This document shows, in pieces, positions 52,284 through 59,804 of a stretch of 64,000 bases of DNA. The notes beneath the pieces are model-generated. The model was not told the origin of the DNA, ran no database searches, and saw only the letters and a list, made by a program, of their open reading frames with translations. Position numbers and translations under genes: made by a program. The DNA is from Polyangium mundeleinium (lineage in GTDB: Bacteria > Myxococcota_A > Polyangia > Polyangiales > Polyangiaceae): positions 9,580,501 to 9,644,500 of the forward strand of contig NZ_JAQNDO010000001.1 in assembly GCF_028369105.1 (NCBI RefSeq), written 5' to 3'. Numbering within the stretch: position 1 is the stretch's first letter; every line of letters begins with the position of its first letter.

Positions 52284-53102
52284 TCAGAGCATGATCCCGG
52301 CCCGCGCGAGCGGAGCGCGGACCGATTCTTCGATCGTGACGCGCGCGAGCTCCGCATACGCCGACGCCTCCATCCACCCGAGCTCGCGTACGTGTTCCAG
52401 GAGAAACCCCTCGCTGGTCACGCCCGCGACGACGTGGCTCGGGCCGCGCTCCCATAACGAACGATAGGCGTCGAGCGTCTGCCGCGCCGCTTTCCCGAGG
52501 CGATCCCGCTCGGCGGGGCGGAGCTCCGCGCGGATCCAGTCGAGGTAGAGGAACCCGAATTTGCCGTGGTGCGCCTCGTCCCGCACGATCGTCTCCAGGA
52601 TGGAGCGGCTGAGCGGATGCGACGCGCTCCGCATCGCGCCCGAGAGCAGCGGGAAGCTCAACGCCTCGCCCACGCAGCAGAGGCGCACGACGAGCTCATT
52701 GGACCGTTCGAGCGGGGTGAGCGACGGGTCGAGGGCGAAGACGATGTCCTCGGGATCGTAATGGATGGGCGCGCCGCCGCCGAGCCGCATGGCCATCCGC
52801 GCGCAGAGCTCGATGTGGAGGACCTCGTCGATCGCGAAGCGGCTCGCCATGCCGATGAGGTCGAGCGGCGCGCGCGCCTGCACGAGGGCCTGGAGCATTT
52901 GGCCCATGGCCGCGGCGGTGCAGAATTCGTTGAACGCATTTTCGGTCCAGCCGACCCGTGCCCGCGCGAGGAGCAGCGGCGGGTACCGCGAGGGTTCGAG
53001 GCTCTGCCACGGGTAATCCTGCTCGATATCGCCGAGCGCGCGCTCGTGCAGGGTGCGCGCGAATCCGTTCGAGAAGGAGAGATCAAAGACCTCGCGCGCC
53101 AT
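52284..53102 (-). CDS. Ferritin-like di-iron protein
   Basis: A 272-residue helical protein with a ferritin-type four-helix pattern. Candidate iron ligands are the Glu in WTENAFNEFCT near 52, DEVLHIEL near 92, the Glu in CVGEALSFPL near 145 and DEAHHGKFG near 175, giving two ExxH-like pairs. It may be an oxygenase or oxidase rather than an iron store. It begins three bases after the stop of the tail-anchored protein gene, so the two form an operon. The family is not named with certainty. Confidence 0.78.
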   Translation of the reverse strand: MAREVFDLSFSNGFARTLHERALGDIEQDYPWQSLEPSRYPPLLLARARVGWTENAFNEFCTAAAMGQMLQALVQARAPLDLIGMASRFAIDEVLHIELCARMAMRLGGGAPIHYDPEDIVFALDPSLTPLERSNELVVRLCCVGEALSFPLLSGAMRSASHPLSRSILETIVRDEAHHGKFGFLYLDWIRAELRPAERDRLGKAARQTLDAYRSLWERGPSHVVAGVTSEGFLLEHVRELGWMEASAYAELARVTIEESVRAPLARAGIML

Positions 53103-53105
53103 GCC

Positions 53106-53516
53106 TCAGCCGCGCCGCATCCAGACGAAGGCGGCGACGGCCGCGAGCGCGAGCCCGAACAGGACCAGGGCCAAGACCTTCCGGCGGCGGCGGCTATGTT
53201 CGAGGACGTCTTCGTCCTGTCCCAAGAGGCTCGGGCCCGTCGTGTAGCGCGAGCCCTTGGGGTTGCCCATGAGAATGGGCCCCTGGCTCGGGCCCGCCGA
53301 ATATCGCGAGCCCTTGGGGTTGCCCATGACGACGGGCTCCCGATGGAAGGGCTCGGGCGATCCACGGTCCCCGCCTTCGCTCGTCGTTGCGCCCGTGGTC
53401 TCGTCCCCACCGCCCACGGGGTCGACCGGCTTGGGCACGAGGAGCGGCGTCGCGTCGCCCCGCGCCTGCGGCTCCTCGGGGGGATCGGTGAGGGACCAGG
53501 TCTTCTTGTCGGTCAT
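53106..53516 (-). CDS. Tail-anchored protein with two MGNPKGSRY motifs
   Basis: A 136-residue protein with no signal peptide. The first half is acidic and disordered. Near residues 64-78 and 80-95 are two copies of the motif MGNPKGSRY(S/T)(A/T)GPS. A basic patch HSRRRRKV precedes one C-terminal membrane helix (LALVLFGLALAAVAAFVWM). The repeat is near-identical at the DNA level too (53249-53273 and 53309-53333). The motif may bind a partner, perhaps the ferritin-like protein encoded next to it. Confidence 0.65.
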   Translation of the reverse strand: MTDKKTWSLTDPPEEPQARGDATPLLVPKPVDPVGGGDETTGATTSEGGDRGSPEPFHREPVVMGNPKGSRYSAGPSQGPILMGNPKGSRYTTGPSLLGQDEDVLEHSRRRRKVLALVLFGLALAAVAAFVWMRRG

Positions 53517-53566
53517 GGGGCCGCGTGGACGGTATCACGCCTCGGACGCGGCTGGGATCGTCGCAG

Positions 53567-54030
53567 GGCCGTTCGCCGGGTGGGGTGAGACCGTCTCCGG
53601 GAGGGGTGAGACCGTCTCCAGAGACAGATGCGAGTGTCTTCCGGGAGGGTAAGACCCTCCTGCAAGAGGGTTGGGAGCGTCTTCGAGGGGGAGGAGACCC
53701 CCCTCCGGAAGGGGCGCAGGGGTCTCGGGGAGGAAGAACCGTCCCTCCGGGGAAGGACGATACCCTCCTGCAAGAGGGTCGCACGTGTCCTCAGGGTGGA
53801 TAAGACCCCTGTCCCGGAAGGGACGAGGGGTCTCCAAGGGCGGTCGGGAGGGTCTCGGAGAGGATCGTCACCGTCCCAAGGGAGGGACGAGAGCGTCCTC
53901 CGAGAGGGGCGAGAGCGTCTTGAAGAGGGATGGCGCTGTTCTCGAAAAGGGACGAGAGCGTTTTTCGGGGGGATGGGACTGTCGTTGGGGAGGGTCGAGG
54001 GGGTCCTCCAAGAGGGTTGGGAGAAAGTCA
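53567..54030. repeat. Degenerate array of about 21 short palindromic units
   Basis: About 460 bases are made of imperfect units of 18-24 bases. A typical unit reads GAGAGCGTCCTCCGAGAGGG, with an internal dyad of the form CCCTC...GAGGG. An exact 18-base copy ACCCTCCTGCAAGAGGGT occurs twice (units near 53654 and 53762). Units follow each other directly with no spacers. Unit lengths are not multiples of three and frames drift, so the array is not coding. It ends at the coding start of the secreted protein gene. Confidence 0.8.
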
Positions 54031-54033
54031 TCC

Positions 54034-54501
54034 CTGGCTCGTTTCGGTGCCGGTCTTGCCGCGATAGCGGTAGCGACCAGCGCGTTCGCTACGATCGACG
54101 CGAACTTGCCCGCACGATATGGCGAGACCACGCTTCGGGCGGGTTTCTCGCCTGACCCATTTGTCGTGGCTGTTCGTTCGAGTGGGTCCAACGACGTGAA
54201 CGCGTACCGCGCCACTTGCAATGGCTGGGTGGAGGATTCGCCTGACTACCGCATCCATCGCGAGGGTGTCACGGGCTTGCTGCGCTTCTACGTGACGTCG
54301 AGCCAAGACACCACGCTGCTCATCTCCGACCCAAACGGCAACTGGTACTGCCGCGACGACTCGTACGACACGCGGAGTCCGACGATCGATTTCTCGAACG
54401 CTCCGCAAGGCCGATACGATATATGGGTCGGCTCCATCCACCGAGAGAACCACGAGTCGGCCACCCTGCACATTACAGAAGTGGATTCGAATCATCCATA
54501 A
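54034..54501 (+). CDS. Secreted protein, probable binding or pre-peptidase-like domain; start unclear
   Basis: The frame encodes a good signal peptide (LARFGAGLAAIAVATSAFA) and about 135 residues resembling domains found at the ends of secreted myxobacterial proteases: CNGWVEDSPDYRI, LLRFYVTSSQDTTLLISDPN, WYCRDD, GRYDIWVGS. No ATG, GTG or TTG lies in frame near the signal peptide. The closest TTG is at 53920 inside the palindromic array. A CTG at 54034 follows GGGAGAAAG and may be used. Alternatively the true start was lost when the array expanded. The Cys pair and Asp clusters suggest a calcium- or sugar-binding beta fold. Confidence 0.6.
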   Translation: MARFGAGLAAIAVATSAFATIDANLPARYGETTLRAGFSPDPFVVAVRSSGSNDVNAYRATCNGWVEDSPDYRIHREGVTGLLRFYVTSSQDTTLLISDPNGNWYCRDDSYDTRSPTIDFSNAPQGRYDIWVGSIHRENHESATLHITEVDSNHP

Positions 54502-54502
54502 C

Positions 54503-54528
54503 GCGGTCCCTGATCTTGGCCGGACCGC
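54503..54528. terminator. Hairpin after the secreted protein gene
   Basis: GCGGTCC and GGACCGC pair perfectly around 12 bases, starting two bases after the stop at 54501. No T-run. Confidence 0.5.
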
Positions 54529-54614
54529 GCGCGGAGGGTGATATTGCCAGGCGCGGCAGCCGCGGTTGCTACGGATCCTTGCCATCTCCTCGGCGTGGCA
54601 AGTACACTCTCGGG

Positions 54615-55304
54615 ATGCGCGTCCATACCTTCCTTATCCACGCCTTCCTCGTCCACGCCTCGATTCTCGCCCTCTTCGGCTGCAGCGGCGACCCGGCCCC
54701 GGCCCCCACGAACACCGAAGATTGCGGCGGGCTCGGCTGCCCGTCTTGCGGCGGGCTGGACCTCACGAACCCCAAAACCGAGATTTGCCAATCGTCCGTC
54801 ACCTGCACCGCGGACGCCGATTGCACGGCCATGCTCGATGGCGACTGCGTGGAGGACCTCGGCACCTTCACGACCGATTTCTTCCCCGCCGGCTGCGTGG
54901 GCGGGGTATGCGTTCATCACGTCGTCAAGGCCAGCTGCCCCGATCACACGACGTGCAGCGATTGCACCGAGCAGGGCAAATCGCAGGCTTGCCACCTCGA
55001 GGGCTCGGCTGCCGCCTGCGCCGATTGCTGCGCGGGTTCGAGCGGGAGCACCTATGCCGTGCCCTTCTTCCAGGCCTGCGCCTGCGGTGCGGGCATGCCG
55101 TGTGAATCCGCGTGCAGCAAGAGCAGGTACTGCGGCGGCCAAGGCCCCGAGACGGACACGTGCGCCGCTTGCCTCAAGGGAACGCTGCGCGACGGGGGCG
55201 CGTGTGTTGCGAGCAGCGATTTCCAATCCGCATGCATTCACATGCAGGGAAGCAACGCGTGCCAAATACTGTCGCAATGCTTGGCGACGTGCCCCACGCC
55301 TTGA
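54615..55304 (+). CDS. Cys-rich lipoprotein, 229 residues
   Basis: The ATG at 54615 gives a leader ending in a lipobox (ALFGC). The mature part has about 30 Cys in short spacings (CGGLGCPSCGG, CTADADCTAM, CSDCTEQGK, CADCCAGSS, CACGAGMPCESACSK). The pattern suggests a disulfide-stabilised surface protein, as often seen in Polyangiaceae. It has no recognised domain. A decayed gene follows. Confidence 0.7.
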   Translation: MRVHTFLIHAFLVHASILALFGCSGDPAPAPTNTEDCGGLGCPSCGGLDLTNPKTEICQSSVTCTADADCTAMLDGDCVEDLGTFTTDFFPAGCVGGVCVHHVVKASCPDHTTCSDCTEQGKSQACHLEGSAAACADCCAGSSGSTYAVPFFQACACGAGMPCESACSKSRYCGGQGPETDTCAACLKGTLRDGGACVASSDFQSACIHMQGSNACQILSQCLATCPTP

Positions 55305-55379
55305 GCGCTCGGCTCATTCGAAGGAGGTAGTCCGCACGAGCGCCAAGCCACCGACCACGATCCAGAGACAAGACGAAGC

Positions 55380-55600
55380 GACGCGGGAACGGGAGCGGCA
55401 AGCGGGAGCGGTGGCGGAAGCGGTGACGCGGGCGGCAGCGGCGGCGCTAGCTCCGGCGGAAATCAGGTGACCGATCCGAGGGGCTGCGGAAACGGCTCCG
55501 CCGTCGGAGCCGGAGCCGGCAACAAACGCGGCCTCGTTCGCGCGCTTCGCCGCGATCGGCCTCCTCGGCCGGCGCAAACGGCGCTACTCCTCCTTCACTT
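55380..55600 (+). pseudogene. Remnant of a Gly/Ser-rich MYXO-CTERM-type protein
   Basis: One frame reads a Gly/Ser linker (SGSGGGSGDAGGSGGASSGG) then DPRGCGNGSAVGAGAG. Another frame continues as AASFARFAAIGLLGRRKRR. Joined, these look like a MYXO-CTERM sorting tail (Cys-Gly, hydrophobic helix, Arg cluster) split by a frameshift near 55525. No start codon or 5' part is found in the 75 bases before. The gap 55305-55621 holds nothing else. Confidence 0.4.
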
Positions 55601-55621
55601 CGCCCCGTGAAAGCCACGAAC

Positions 55622-56110
55622 ATGAGAACCCTGGCGACCGCACAAGAAGCGTTTACGGTCCTGGCCGAGTCCCTCTTGATAGCGTTCCGCTTCGAGCACG
55701 ATCCCAAGAGGTTTACGTTGGTGTGTGACTTCCCACCGGACGAAGGGGCGCAGCGCGCTTTCGTGGGCTTCCTCTTCACGGGCGTCCGTGGCTACACGAG
55801 GGAAGCGGGCGATCTCGCCGTCAACCGCAAGTTTCAAGAGTCCTACGAGACCCGTGAGAATCCTCGCGCGGTCGTGGTGCAATCCATCAAGGCAAGTCGT
55901 CGATCCCAAAGCGGCAGCCTGGAACTCTGGTTCGGCATCAACTTCGGTGGCATTTCGTTCCGGTACGACCACGTGACGGCGTTCGTACGCAACGCGCACG
56001 TCGAAAAGAAAGGGAACGACTGGATCTACCGGGATGCTCAAACGGGGGAGTGCTTCGATTACGCGGATCCCTTCCCGCTGCTGAGAGGGTGCTCCACAGA
56101 ATCAGGGTGA
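55622..56110 (+). CDS. Hypothetical protein, 162 residues
   Basis: From the ATG at 55622 (or a GTG at 55607) the frame encodes an alpha/beta protein without signal or membrane segments: FRFEHDPKRFTLVCDFPPDE, FLFTGVRGYTREAGDLAVN, LELWFGINFGGISFRYDHV. Its composition is less GC-biased than its neighbours, which hints at transfer. The size and strand pattern recall immunity proteins, but no toxin gene is adjacent and I do not recognise a family. Confidence 0.6.
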   Translation: MRTLATAQEAFTVLAESLLIAFRFEHDPKRFTLVCDFPPDEGAQRAFVGFLFTGVRGYTREAGDLAVNRKFQESYETRENPRAVVVQSIKASRRSQSGSLELWFGINFGGISFRYDHVTAFVRNAHVEKKGNDWIYRDAQTGECFDYADPFPLLRGCSTESG

Positions 56111-56160
56111 CGCCCGCCCCGCCGCCGGGCGACACCTCCTCCGTCGTCGCGGGGGACGTT

Positions 56161-56715
56161 CTACTGGAACACGGCCATCGGGCCGAGCAGCCAGTTCCCG
56201 GGGGCGTTCGGGTCCGCGCTCAGATAATACTCGACGATGGCCTGCCGGAACTCGGCATAACTGATCTTTCCGCTGCCATCCCGGTCGAGCCGCTTGAACG
56301 CCTCGGTGGAGGTCACCGGAGGGACGCCCAGCGCGTCGTACATCCGCACGTACTCTTCGAACGAAAGACTACCGTCACCGTCACGGTCGAGGGCTCCAAT
56401 CAACCCGTCGACGAGGCCGAGCACCGCATTCTCGAAATTCTCCGGGGCGATGACATTGGCGTTCATGATGCGGATGAACTCCGGCAGCCCGATCTTCTCT
56501 CCCGCGTTGCCCTCCGTGGCCCCCAGCAGGACGCCCCACCAGTTCATGAAGCCCTTCTGCATCGCCGTCCTGTTCTTCAGATCCTTCTCGTCCGCCAGGG
56601 CGGTGAACAGCTCGGCCATCTTCTGGAAGTCGTCCCGGGTGAGCCACCCATCGCCATCCTGGTCGAACCAGGTGAATACGTAGGTGAACTTCTTGACCTG
56701 CAAATCAGTCGTCAT
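56161..56715 (-). CDS. Calerythrin-like EF-hand calcium-binding protein
   Basis: A 184-residue soluble protein. Three canonical EF loops are clear: DQDGDGWLTRDDF near 18, DRDGDGSLSFEEY near 108 and DRDGSGKISYAEF near 142. The second position (about 63-85) is degenerate, as in calerythrin and sarcoplasmic calcium-binding proteins. It should bind Ca2+ in the cytoplasm as a buffer or sensor. The start has a strong AGGAGG eight bases upstream. It is 48 bases downstream of no gene in its own direction, so it has its own promoter or reads from 58635. Confidence 0.9.
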   Translation of the reverse strand: MTTDLQVKKFTYVFTWFDQDGDGWLTRDDFQKMAELFTALADEKDLKNRTAMQKGFMNWWGVLLGATEGNAGEKIGLPEFIRIMNANVIAPENFENAVLGLVDGLIGALDRDGDGSLSFEEYVRMYDALGVPPVTSTEAFKRLDRDGSGKISYAEFRQAIVEYYLSADPNAPGNWLLGPMAVFQ

Positions 56716-56763
56716 GGATATGCCTCCTGGCTTTTAGCTGCGCAGAATCGCTCAGAGTGAACG

Positions 56764-58635
56764 TCAATCGCCCCGCCCCGCGACCGCCACGAACGAGACC
56801 GGCACGAATCGCTCGCCGTCCCATTTCATGAAGCGATACCGCGGTGAGCTCAGCGGCTCCGGGAAGGTGAAGCGCACCTTCGAGACCTCCCCCTCCGGCG
56901 AGACCTCCTCGATCGTCGCGCGGTGCGTGCCCGGCTCGAAGACCTGCCCCGCCCGCCACGGCTTGCCCGTCGTGTAGAGCTGCTCGAAGAGCGTCGGGAA
57001 GAAATGGCCCTTCTTCGGGCGGACGGCGATCTCGTACTCCGACAGGACCTCCACGTCGACCTCGCCCACGACGTAGGAGAGCGAGTAGTAATGGATGCGC
57101 TCGCCGCCGAGGCCCTGGTAGAGCTTGTCGACGTAGGAGATGTTCGGGTTGTGCGTGATCGGCTTGTAATCGGTCACGCCCGTCGGGAGCACGCGGCGGA
57201 GGTAGAGGCCGTAGAGCGCGGTCATCTCGCGCTGGTGCCAGTTCAGGAAGTAGACCTCGAGCTTGTCCTCGGGGAGGCGCTGGTAATCGATCGACTTCGC
57301 GAGCGAGTCCGCGATCACCCGGTAGCGGCCCTCGAACGTGGCGACGATGTAGATGCACACCTGGCAGAGCACGGGCGCGAGCACGAGGTGCAAGAACACG
57401 AGCGTGCCGGCGACGGCGCGATACGAACGGCCCTTCGGGAACCGGGCGACCGCCTCTTCGAGGACCCGCGCGACCATGTAGGCGAAGCCAATCGAGGGCA
57501 GGAAGAGGTTGCGCGGGTCGGGGAAGCTCGTCGTCACGATGACCTGCCCCGCCACCATCGTGAGCACGAAGAAGCGGAGCGGCCTGTCGTTCCGCAACCA
57601 GCGCCACGCGAGCGCCCAGAAGCCCACCGTGACCGCGCCGAGCGCGAGCGCCGCGAGCGGATAATCACGCACGGGCGTGCTGGAGAGCACGTGCAGAGGC
57701 ACGCCCGTCGCGAGGATCACGGCGTGGAAAAACCCGGACCGGAAGAAATGCTCGGCCCACAGGCCAGGGTTCTTCAGCGGGTTGATGTAATACACCGAGT
57801 TCGCGCCGTGCCCGAGCACCACGAAGTACAGGGCGAGGAACGCCACGCTGACCAGGAAAAATGCGGCCAGCATGCCGAGGTGCGGGCGAATGCGCGCGAA
57901 AAAGGGTTGTCCGGGCCGCTCGGGGAAGACCACGACGTGCGCGAGCACGAAGAGCGGGAGCACGAGGCCCGACTCTTTCGAGAGCAGGGCGCAGGCATAC
58001 GAGAGGAGCGACAACCCCGCGAAGGCGCGGCCGGCTCCCTCGCGGTACCGGATGAACGAGAGGAGCGAGGCGAGGACGAAGATCGCGCCCACGGTCTCGT
58101 TGCGGTTCGCGCTCCACACGATGTTCAGCGCGTGCGCGTCGTCGAGCGCGAAGACCGCGACCGCAAAGACGAGCGGCCAGCGGGAGGGCGAGAGATACCG
58201 CGCGAGGAGGCGATGGACGAGGAAGACGGTGGCCGTGTAAAACCCGATGTTGATGAGGTGCGCGGCGATCGCGCTGTGGCCGAAGAGCTGGTACTCGAGC
58301 CAGTGCGTGATCGACGGGATCGGGCGCCAGAAGTTGATCCGCATGTCCGGATCGGTCCACCAGGGCGCCAGGCCGAATTTCTTGAACGCGGCGACTTCCT
58401 CGTTCGAACGGATGAGGCCAAAGAGGTTCAGGTGCTCGCGAAAGATGTCCGGGAACTGATCGAGCGCGAGCCGGTGCAGCCAGTCGTCCGCGAAGAAGCC
58501 GCAGCGGAGCGAGGGGATGTAGAAGATCGCCGTGAAGAGCGCGACGAACGCGACGGCGCGGTGCACCTTCGCCCGCGCGAGTGTCGCCTCCGAAGGCGCG
58601 GGGTTCTCCTCCTGGGCCGGGAGCGCGGTCGTCAC
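56764..58635 (-). CDS. GT-C-like polytopic membrane protein
   Basis: A 623-residue protein with about ten membrane helices. The first loop has CGFFADDWLHRL, with the Asp pair expected of GT-C (dolichyl-phosphate-sugar-using) glycosyltransferases, and a second acidic loop DPDMRINFWRPIPS. A soluble C-terminal domain of about 170 residues follows (FEPGTHRATIEEVSPEGEV, PEPLSSPRYRFMKWDGERFV). Translation starts at a GTG overlapping the stop of the CDP-alcohol phosphotransferase gene (GTGA). It likely moves a lipid-linked sugar; the acceptor is unknown. Confidence 0.8.
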   Translation of the reverse strand: MTTALPAQEENPAPSEATLARAKVHRAVAFVALFTAIFYIPSLRCGFFADDWLHRLALDQFPDIFREHLNLFGLIRSNEEVAAFKKFGLAPWWTDPDMRINFWRPIPSITHWLEYQLFGHSAIAAHLINIGFYTATVFLVHRLLARYLSPSRWPLVFAVAVFALDDAHALNIVWSANRNETVGAIFVLASLLSFIRYREGAGRAFAGLSLLSYACALLSKESGLVLPLFVLAHVVVFPERPGQPFFARIRPHLGMLAAFFLVSVAFLALYFVVLGHGANSVYYINPLKNPGLWAEHFFRSGFFHAVILATGVPLHVLSSTPVRDYPLAALALGAVTVGFWALAWRWLRNDRPLRFFVLTMVAGQVIVTTSFPDPRNLFLPSIGFAYMVARVLEEAVARFPKGRSYRAVAGTLVFLHLVLAPVLCQVCIYIVATFEGRYRVIADSLAKSIDYQRLPEDKLEVYFLNWHQREMTALYGLYLRRVLPTGVTDYKPITHNPNISYVDKLYQGLGGERIHYYSLSYVVGEVDVEVLSEYEIAVRPKKGHFFPTLFEQLYTTGKPWRAGQVFEPGTHRATIEEVSPEGEVSKVRFTFPEPLSSPRYRFMKWDGERFVPVSFVAVAGRGD

Positions 58636-59528
58636 GAAAGGACCTCGCCAGGCTCCACGTGGGCCGCGAGGACGCGGCGCTCCCATACGATCGCGACGAT
58701 CGCGAGGATCGTGAAGACCACGATGCGAAGCACGAAATAAACCTCGAAACGATCCAGCGCGATGGCGAGGACCATCAGGTCCATGTGCGGGGCGTTGCCG
58801 CAGATCGCCCATAACCGCATCGGCGCGCGGTGCGTCGCGACGTACGTCTTGCCGAACGTGTCGTCGGCCGGGCGCTCCGAGAGGCGCACGCCGAGGGGGC
58901 TGACCTTGGCGAGCAAGGATTGCCGGTTGCCTAGCTGCCAGACGAAGACCGTCATGAGCACGCGCTGGAAGAGCGAGCCGCCCTGCCGCACCTTTTCCAG
59001 CGTCTTCTGCGCGCGTTCGCGATCGCCGCCCTGGTGCTTGCCGCCCGAGTAGAAGCGCAGATAGAGGGCGCAGTGGAAATCGTAGAGCATGAGGTGGTGC
59101 GCCCATGCGATGTGCGTGCCGAGGCCGAGCGCGGCCGCGAGGAGCGGCCTGCCCGAGGTCTGTCCGAGGTGGTAGACGGCCGCGAGGGTCGTGGCGACGT
59201 TGACCGCGTAGTCGGAGGCGCCGTCGATCGCATGGCCCGTCTCGGACGAGGTCTTTTTCAGCCGCGCGATCATGCCGTCGACGCCGTCGAGGATGGCCGA
59301 CGCGAAGAGGAGGAGCGCGCCCGCGAGTCGCACGTAGAGGCTTCCCTCGACGATGCAGGCGGCGGCGCCGAGGCCCGCGCAGAGGGACAGGAACGTGATC
59401 TGGTTCGGCGTGATGGAGGTCTTCACGAGCGGCCGCGCGAGCAGGAGCTGGAGCGGCCGGTGGACGTGGAGGTTCACGGGGTCCTCCACGTCGGGAGATT
59501 TGATCACGTCGCTGAGGCGGATGGTCAT
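58632..59528 (-). CDS. CDP-alcohol phosphatidyltransferase
   Basis: A 298-residue membrane enzyme. The family signature DGxxDGxxARx8GxxxDxxxD is perfect: DGVDGMIARLKK ... GHAIDGASD near residues 80-105. It joins a CDP-linked lipid or polyol to an alcohol. The C-terminal third is longer than in simple phosphatidyltransferases. The ATG at 59528 is chosen; an upstream ATG at 59591 adds a basic leader. It is coupled to the GT-C-like gene, suggesting a glycophospholipid pathway. It could also complete the lipid made by the 8120-18764 operon (inference). Confidence 0.92.
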   Translation of the reverse strand: MTIRLSDVIKSPDVEDPVNLHVHRPLQLLLARPLVKTSITPNQITFLSLCAGLGAAACIVEGSLYVRLAGALLLFASAILDGVDGMIARLKKTSSETGHAIDGASDYAVNVATTLAAVYHLGQTSGRPLLAAALGLGTHIAWAHHLMLYDFHCALYLRFYSGGKHQGGDRERAQKTLEKVRQGGSLFQRVLMTVFVWQLGNRQSLLAKVSPLGVRLSERPADDTFGKTYVATHRAPMRLWAICGNAPHMDLMVLAIALDRFEVYFVLRIVVFTILAIVAIVWERRVLAAHVEPGEVLS

Positions 59529-59632
59529 CGCTTGGAACGCAAAGGAGGTGAGGTCGCGCGCGCGCCGGGGGAGGCGCGAGCGAGGCCCCATTTGGCATGA
59601 AGGACGAGAGAAAGAAACCGTTGCCGCACGCC

Positions 59633-59655
59633 TTCACGGTGTGAACGTGGTTCAC
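59633..59655. promoter_or_regulatory. Overlapping dyads in a divergent promoter region
   Basis: TTCAC-GGT-GTGAA (59633-59645) and GTGAAC-GTG-GTTCAC (59641-59655) share a half-site, so three TTCAC-type half-sites alternate. The element lies between the CDP-alcohol phosphotransferase (start 59528) and the MMPL exporter (start 59805), a 276-base gap with no gene. It is a good operator candidate for both. Confidence 0.5.
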
Positions 59656-59804
59656 GCCTCGCGAGAGGGTGCGTAGGCTAGGTAGCGGCGAGCACATTCT
59701 CATCCGGAGCTTTCCGGCGCGCGGGCTTGCAGGGCCTCTCTCGGGCGTGCACTATCCTGCCGCGTCCGGCGGCCCTGGATCCCGCGCCAGGACGCGCTTT
59801 TCCA

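Noticed and set aside
53567-54030. CRISPR array
   Set aside because: Units are contiguous, vary in length and sequence, and there are no spacers or cas genes.
55622-56110. Antitoxin or immunity function
   Set aside because: Only size and strand pattern suggest it; no toxin or secretion marker lies next to it.
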